DNA of 64,000 bases, from assembly GCA_052035235.1 (NCBI GenBank), contig JBPOHT010000052.1, positions 65,386-129,385 on the forward strand, read 5' to 3'. This stretch comes from Solimonas_A sp052035235. GTDB taxonomy: Bacteria > Pseudomonadota > Gammaproteobacteria > Nevskiales > Nevskiaceae. Shown one piece after another: positions 60,794 to 64,000 of this stretch (positions are counted from its first letter, which is position 1; each line of letters begins with the position of its first letter). The position numbers were made by a program, and so were the translations under genes. Below the pieces are notes generated by a model. The model made no database searches, was not told the origin of the DNA, and saw only the letters and a list, made by a program, of their open reading frames with translations.

Positions 60794-63481
60794 ATGGACG
60801 CTGTCACGCCCCCGGCCGAAGTCTTCACCCACAAGTTCTTCGCCCCACCCTCCTATCCCGGTGCCATCCACCGCCGGGAGCTGCTGGAGCGCCTGTTCCG
60901 CCAGCCGGGTTATGGCGTGGTCGTGGTGCAGGCGCCGGCCGGGCACGGCAAGTCCACACTGCTGCAGCAGGCCAAGAGCCTGGCGGACCAGCAAGGCGCC
61001 CTGACCGGCTGGTTGGCCTTCGACGAAGCCGACAACGACATGCGCCGTTTCACGGTGCACATGCAGGCCCTGGTGGAAAACCTGGGCAGCCAGGATGCTG
61101 CCGCCGACACCACGCCGGGCACGCGCCGGCGCCTGTCCGACTGGATGTCCACCCAGCTGGTGCAATTCGACCGGCCGGTGCGCCTGTTCTTCGACGAGTT
61201 CCAGGTGCTCAACAGTCGCGGCGTGCTGACCGCATTCCGCGACCTGCTGGAGCGCATCCCGGAGAACGTCACCATCTTCATCGGCTCCCGCGCCCTGCCG
61301 GAGATCGGCCTGGCGCGGCTGATGGTGAACAACCAAGCCCTGGTGCTGCGCGCCGACGACCTGCGCTTCACCCACGACGAGGCCCAGCAGTTCTTCTCGC
61401 AAGCGCGTGAACTGGGTGTCAACCCGCAGGAACTCGATGCCATCTATCGGCAAACGGAAGGATGGCCGGCGGCGCTGCAGTTGTTCCGCCTGTCCCTGGC
61501 CAGCCCCTCGGTCCGCCGCAGCCTGACCGGCATGTCGGGCTACAAGCCGCGCGAACTGGCCGAGTACCTGGCCGACAACGTGCTGACCCTGCAGACCCCG
61601 CGCGTGCAGGAGTTCCTGCGGCGCAGCTCGGTGCTGACGCGCCTGTCGGCCGACCTCTGCGACCACGTCACCGGCTGGCAGGACTCGCAGAGCATCCTGC
61701 TGTTCCTGGAGCGCTCGGGCCTGTTCCTGCGCAGCCTGGATTCAGACCTCTGCTGGTTCAAGTACCACACCCTGTTCTCGTCCTTCCTGGCCGAGCAGGT
61801 GCGCAACGAGGAGCCCGAGGCCGTGCTGGAGGTGCACCAGCGCGCGGCCGACTGGTTCCACGGCCACGGCATGCACGAGGACGCGCTGCACCACGCCATC
61901 GCCGCACGCAACTACGCCTTCGCCACCGACATCATGAACGTCTGGGCGGACCGGCTGATCGCCGACGCCAACCTGGTGACCATGGAACGCTGGTCCGACA
62001 ACCTGCCGCTGGACCAGATCGCCGGCCGCCCGGAACTGGCCATCAAGATCGCCTGGGCGCTGATCTTCCTGCGCCGCCACCACAAGCTGCGGCCGATCCT
62101 CAGCACGCTGGAAGAGGTCTCGCAGGAAGCCGACACCCTGGTGGCGCGCTCGATGCTGGCGCTGGTGCTGGACGACATGCCGCGCGCCTTCGCCCAGGTG
62201 GACCAGATCCCCATTGCCGGCCAGCAGCCGGTGGGCTTCCGCGCCTTCGAGCTCGGCGCCGCCGCCAACGTCGCGGCCTACCGCGCGCTCTGCGCCGGCG
62301 ACTTCGACAAGGCCAGCGAGCTGCTCAACATCGCGCGCAGCTACGGCGAGCGTGGCGAGGCCGCCTTCAGCGGCGGCTACACCGTGGCCGTGGGCGGCAT
62401 GAACCTGGTGATGCAGGGGCGGCTGGCCGAGGCGCTGGCGCGTTACCGCAGCGGCATGTCCGCGCACCACCTGGACCTGGAGAAGCCCTTCGCCACCGGT
62501 TCGCTGGTGTCCTGCTTCATCAGCGCGCTCTACGAGAGCAATGACCTGGACACCGCGGAGTCGATGTTCACGCAGTTCCACGACGTGATCGCCGACGGCG
62601 TGCTGCTGGACTTCATGGTGCCGGGGTACATCGCCATGGCGCGCATCCAGGAAGTGCGCGGCCGCCCCAACCGCACCGAGGAGATCCTGGCCGAGGCCGA
62701 GCAGATCGCCCACACCGCCGGCTGGCCGCGCCTGATGCGCATCGTCAGCTGGGAGCGCGTGCGGCGCCTGCTGCTGGCCGGCGAAATCGACCGCGCCCAG
62801 GCCATTGCCAGCCGCATCCCGCGCCAACCGGAATTCGCCCTGCCGGAAGGCTCGATGATCTACACCGAGGCCACCGAGGGCGACGCCATCGGCGCCATCC
62901 GCGTGGCCCTGCACAGCGGCAACGTCGAAGCCGCGCTGGCGCAGCTTGCCACCGAGCTGGCGGTGGCCCAGCGCCAGGGCCGCAGCTACCGCCAGATCAA
63001 GCTGCTGGTGCTGGACGCCCTGGCCCAACGCATCAAGGGCAACGAGAACCACGCCCACCGCAGCCTGCACCGCGCACTGCAACTGGCCGAGCCGGGCGGC
63101 TTCCTGCGCCTGTTCCTGGACGAGGGAGAGAAGATCCTGCCCCTGCTGCGCGACGAACACACCGCGCTCACCGGCAACAGCGCCCCGGAGGCCGCGGCGC
63201 TGCGCGCCTTCGTCGTGCGCCTGCTCGATGCCGCCGGCCAGCATGCCGACATCGTATCCCGCCCGGCGGGCAGCGGATTCCAGCCGCTGGAGCCGCTGAC
63301 CGACCGCGAGAAGCAGATCCTGGTCTACCTCGCCAACGGCGTGTCCAACAAGGAGATGGCGCGGCGCATCTTCGTGTCCGAGAACACGGTGAAGTTCCAC
63401 CTGAAGAACATCTACTCCAAGCTGGCCGTGGCCAGCCGCCTGCAGGCGATCAATGCGGCAAGGCAGATGGGGTTGCTGTAG
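60794..63481 (+). CDS. MalT-type LuxR-family ATP-dependent regulator
   Basis: An 895-residue STAND-family regulator. The N-terminal NTPase has Walker A APAGHGKSTL (about residues 46-55) and Walker B RLFFDEF. Winged-helix and long helical-repeat (TPR-like) domains follow, with a C-terminal LuxR HTH (LTDREKQILVYLANGVSNKE; VSENTVKFHLKNIYSKL). Such proteins bind an inducer and ATP, oligomerise and activate transcription. It lies behind the DUF1302/DUF1329 unit and is its likely activator. The ATG at 60794 is the natural start. Confidence 0.92.
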   Translation: MDAVTPPAEVFTHKFFAPPSYPGAIHRRELLERLFRQPGYGVVVVQAPAGHGKSTLLQQAKSLADQQGALTGWLAFDEADNDMRRFTVHMQALVENLGSQDAAADTTPGTRRRLSDWMSTQLVQFDRPVRLFFDEFQVLNSRGVLTAFRDLLERIPENVTIFIGSRALPEIGLARLMVNNQALVLRADDLRFTHDEAQQFFSQARELGVNPQELDAIYRQTEGWPAALQLFRLSLASPSVRRSLTGMSGYKPRELAEYLADNVLTLQTPRVQEFLRRSSVLTRLSADLCDHVTGWQDSQSILLFLERSGLFLRSLDSDLCWFKYHTLFSSFLAEQVRNEEPEAVLEVHQRAADWFHGHGMHEDALHHAIAARNYAFATDIMNVWADRLIADANLVTMERWSDNLPLDQIAGRPELAIKIAWALIFLRRHHKLRPILSTLEEVSQEADTLVARSMLALVLDDMPRAFAQVDQIPIAGQQPVGFRAFELGAAANVAAYRALCAGDFDKASELLNIARSYGERGEAAFSGGYTVAVGGMNLVMQGRLAEALARYRSGMSAHHLDLEKPFATGSLVSCFISALYESNDLDTAESMFTQFHDVIADGVLLDFMVPGYIAMARIQEVRGRPNRTEEILAEAEQIAHTAGWPRLMRIVSWERVRRLLLAGEIDRAQAIASRIPRQPEFALPEGSMIYTEATEGDAIGAIRVALHSGNVEAALAQLATELAVAQRQGRSYRQIKLLVLDALAQRIKGNENHAHRSLHRALQLAEPGGFLRLFLDEGEKILPLLRDEHTALTGNSAPEAAALRAFVVRLLDAAGQHADIVSRPAGSGFQPLEPLTDREKQILVYLANGVSNKEMARRIFVSENTVKFHLKNIYSKLAVASRLQAINAARQMGLL

Positions 63482-63533
63482 GCGGAACCGCTCTTTCGAG
63501 TCCAACGGCCGCTCCTACAAAGCGGCCCTCTAC

Positions 63534-63593
63534 GTGGGAGCGACGCAAGTCGCGATGAGTGGGCAGAGAGATCGCGACTCGCGTCGCTCCCAC
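63534..63593. repeat. Inverted repeat of the GTGGGAGCGAC type
   Basis: The arms 63534-63556 and 63571-63593 (starting GTGGGAGCGACGCAAG) are inverted copies with one mismatch and a 14-base loop. It follows the LuxR-type gene. Confidence 0.8.
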
Positions 63594-63628
63594 ATGACAC
63601 CCGAGGACTATCTGCTCAGGCGCTGTAG

Positions 63629-63655
63629 GATGTGGTGAGCGTAGCGAACCGCATC
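63629..63655. repeat. Small palindrome of the GATGTGGT type
   Basis: GATGTGGT (63629-63636) and ACCGCATC (63648-63655) pair, with one wobble, around GAGCGTAGCGA. The motif GGTGAGCGTAGCGAA recurs at 63831-63844, directly before structured-repeat copy 2. Confidence 0.6.
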
Positions 63656-63729
63656 AGACGCGCTAAAGCAGGATCGGTCAGGATGAGGGCGTGTATTGAC
63701 GGCTACGAACCTCGCGCGGATTGAGGGCT

Positions 63730-63768
63730 CCACCATCACCCCTGCCCTCTCCCGCCAGCGGGAGAGGG
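63730..63768 (+). repeat. REP-type palindrome, forward copy 8
   Basis: Head CCACCATCACCCC (63730-63742), then stem CCCTCTCCCGC (63745-63755) with GCGGGAGAGGG (63758-63768). Confidence 0.88.
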
Positions 63769-63831
63769 AGAAAAATCGAAATGCCGTGCATGAAAGATCC
63801 GTGGCGCGATCAACCGGCACTGTAGGATGTG

Positions 63832-64000
63832 GTGAGCGTAGCGAATGCCTTTGACGTTCGGGCCCCTTCCAGTAGCGCCCGCCTGGTGGTCGGGCGCAGG
63901 GTCGAGCCGGACAGGATGTCCGGCCGAGGGGCCTCAGGCCATGGATGGCCTGTGGGCCCGACCCGTCGCGACCGACCGCCAGGCGGGTTGCCCCGCTTCA
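63832..64000. repeat. Long structured interspersed repeat, copy 2 (cut by window end)
   Basis: Second copy of 5951-6203, starting GTGAGCGTAGCGAATGCC. The outer stem CCCGCCTGG (63878-63886) pairs with CCAGGCGGG (63979-63987). The next pairs TCGGGCGC (63890-63897) with GCGACCGA (63968-63975), with one mismatch. Hairpins are GCCGGAC/GTCCGGC (63906-63924) and the unchanged CAGGCCAT/ATGGCCTG. The copy is cut inside the CCCCGC hairpin by the window edge. Confidence 0.8.

Overview
The window is a high-GC stretch of a gammaproteobacterial chromosome. The uvrA / MFS / ssb arrangement, paired DUF1302 and DUF1329 proteins with a MalT-type LuxR regulator, a FadE-type acyl-CoA dehydrogenase and a cbb3 oxidase cluster under an FNR/Anr-type regulator suggest the Nevskiales/Solimonadaceae or a nearby Xanthomonadales-like lineage. 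That assignment is inference from gene content. I saw no rRNA, tRNA or CRISPR array.

Layout. 1-944: 5' part of a lower-GC tyrosine recombinase that runs off the left edge. 1030-5765: ssb and an MFS transporter, divergent from uvrA. 5766-6508: repeat-rich DNA. 6509-6961: a cyclic-nucleotide-binding-domain protein. 7335-11557: an outer-membrane DUF1302 protein and a VolA-like lipase lipoprotein. 11643-11908: a 266-bp palindromic element. 11988-15966: glpD and fadE, nearly overlapping. 16081-16350: a second palindromic element of the same design, abutting the start of a HlyD/ABC efflux operon (16352-20776). 20846-23279: an EF-hand lipoprotein divergent from an OmpA-type porin. 23447-25829: a Ser/Thr kinase divergent from a cyclase-like/FHA protein. 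26049-29171: NrdR-box-controlled nrdA.

29345-51452 is a micro-oxic island: an FNR-type regulator, hemN, ccoNOQP, ccoG, a reduced ccoH, ccoI, ccoS, a SafE-like membrane protein, a heme-PAS FixL with FixJ, a PRPP-synthetase homologue, a protein acetyltransferase/deacetylase pair, two universal stress proteins, a diguanylate cyclase and OmpW. Six FNR-type boxes (TTGAN-type half sites) serve eight transcripts. For seven of them, placing the box centre at -41.5 predicts a start 16-38 nt before the start codon.

51481-56885: DUF1275, DUF2214, a DUF559 nuclease bracketed by inverted REP repeats, then a coupled carotenoid oxygenase / thiolase / tandem-HxlR operon. 57372-63481: DUF1302, DUF1329 and the MalT-type regulator. 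63482-64000: repeats, ending in a second copy of a long structured repeat also present at 5951-6203.

The most unusual material is non-coding. It comprises a ~250-bp structured repeat whose two copies differ by four compensatory base-pair changes, two ~270-bp three-way-junction palindromes with unrelated sequence, and a directional REP family that brackets and appears to provide the Shine-Dalgarno site of a DUF559 nuclease gene.
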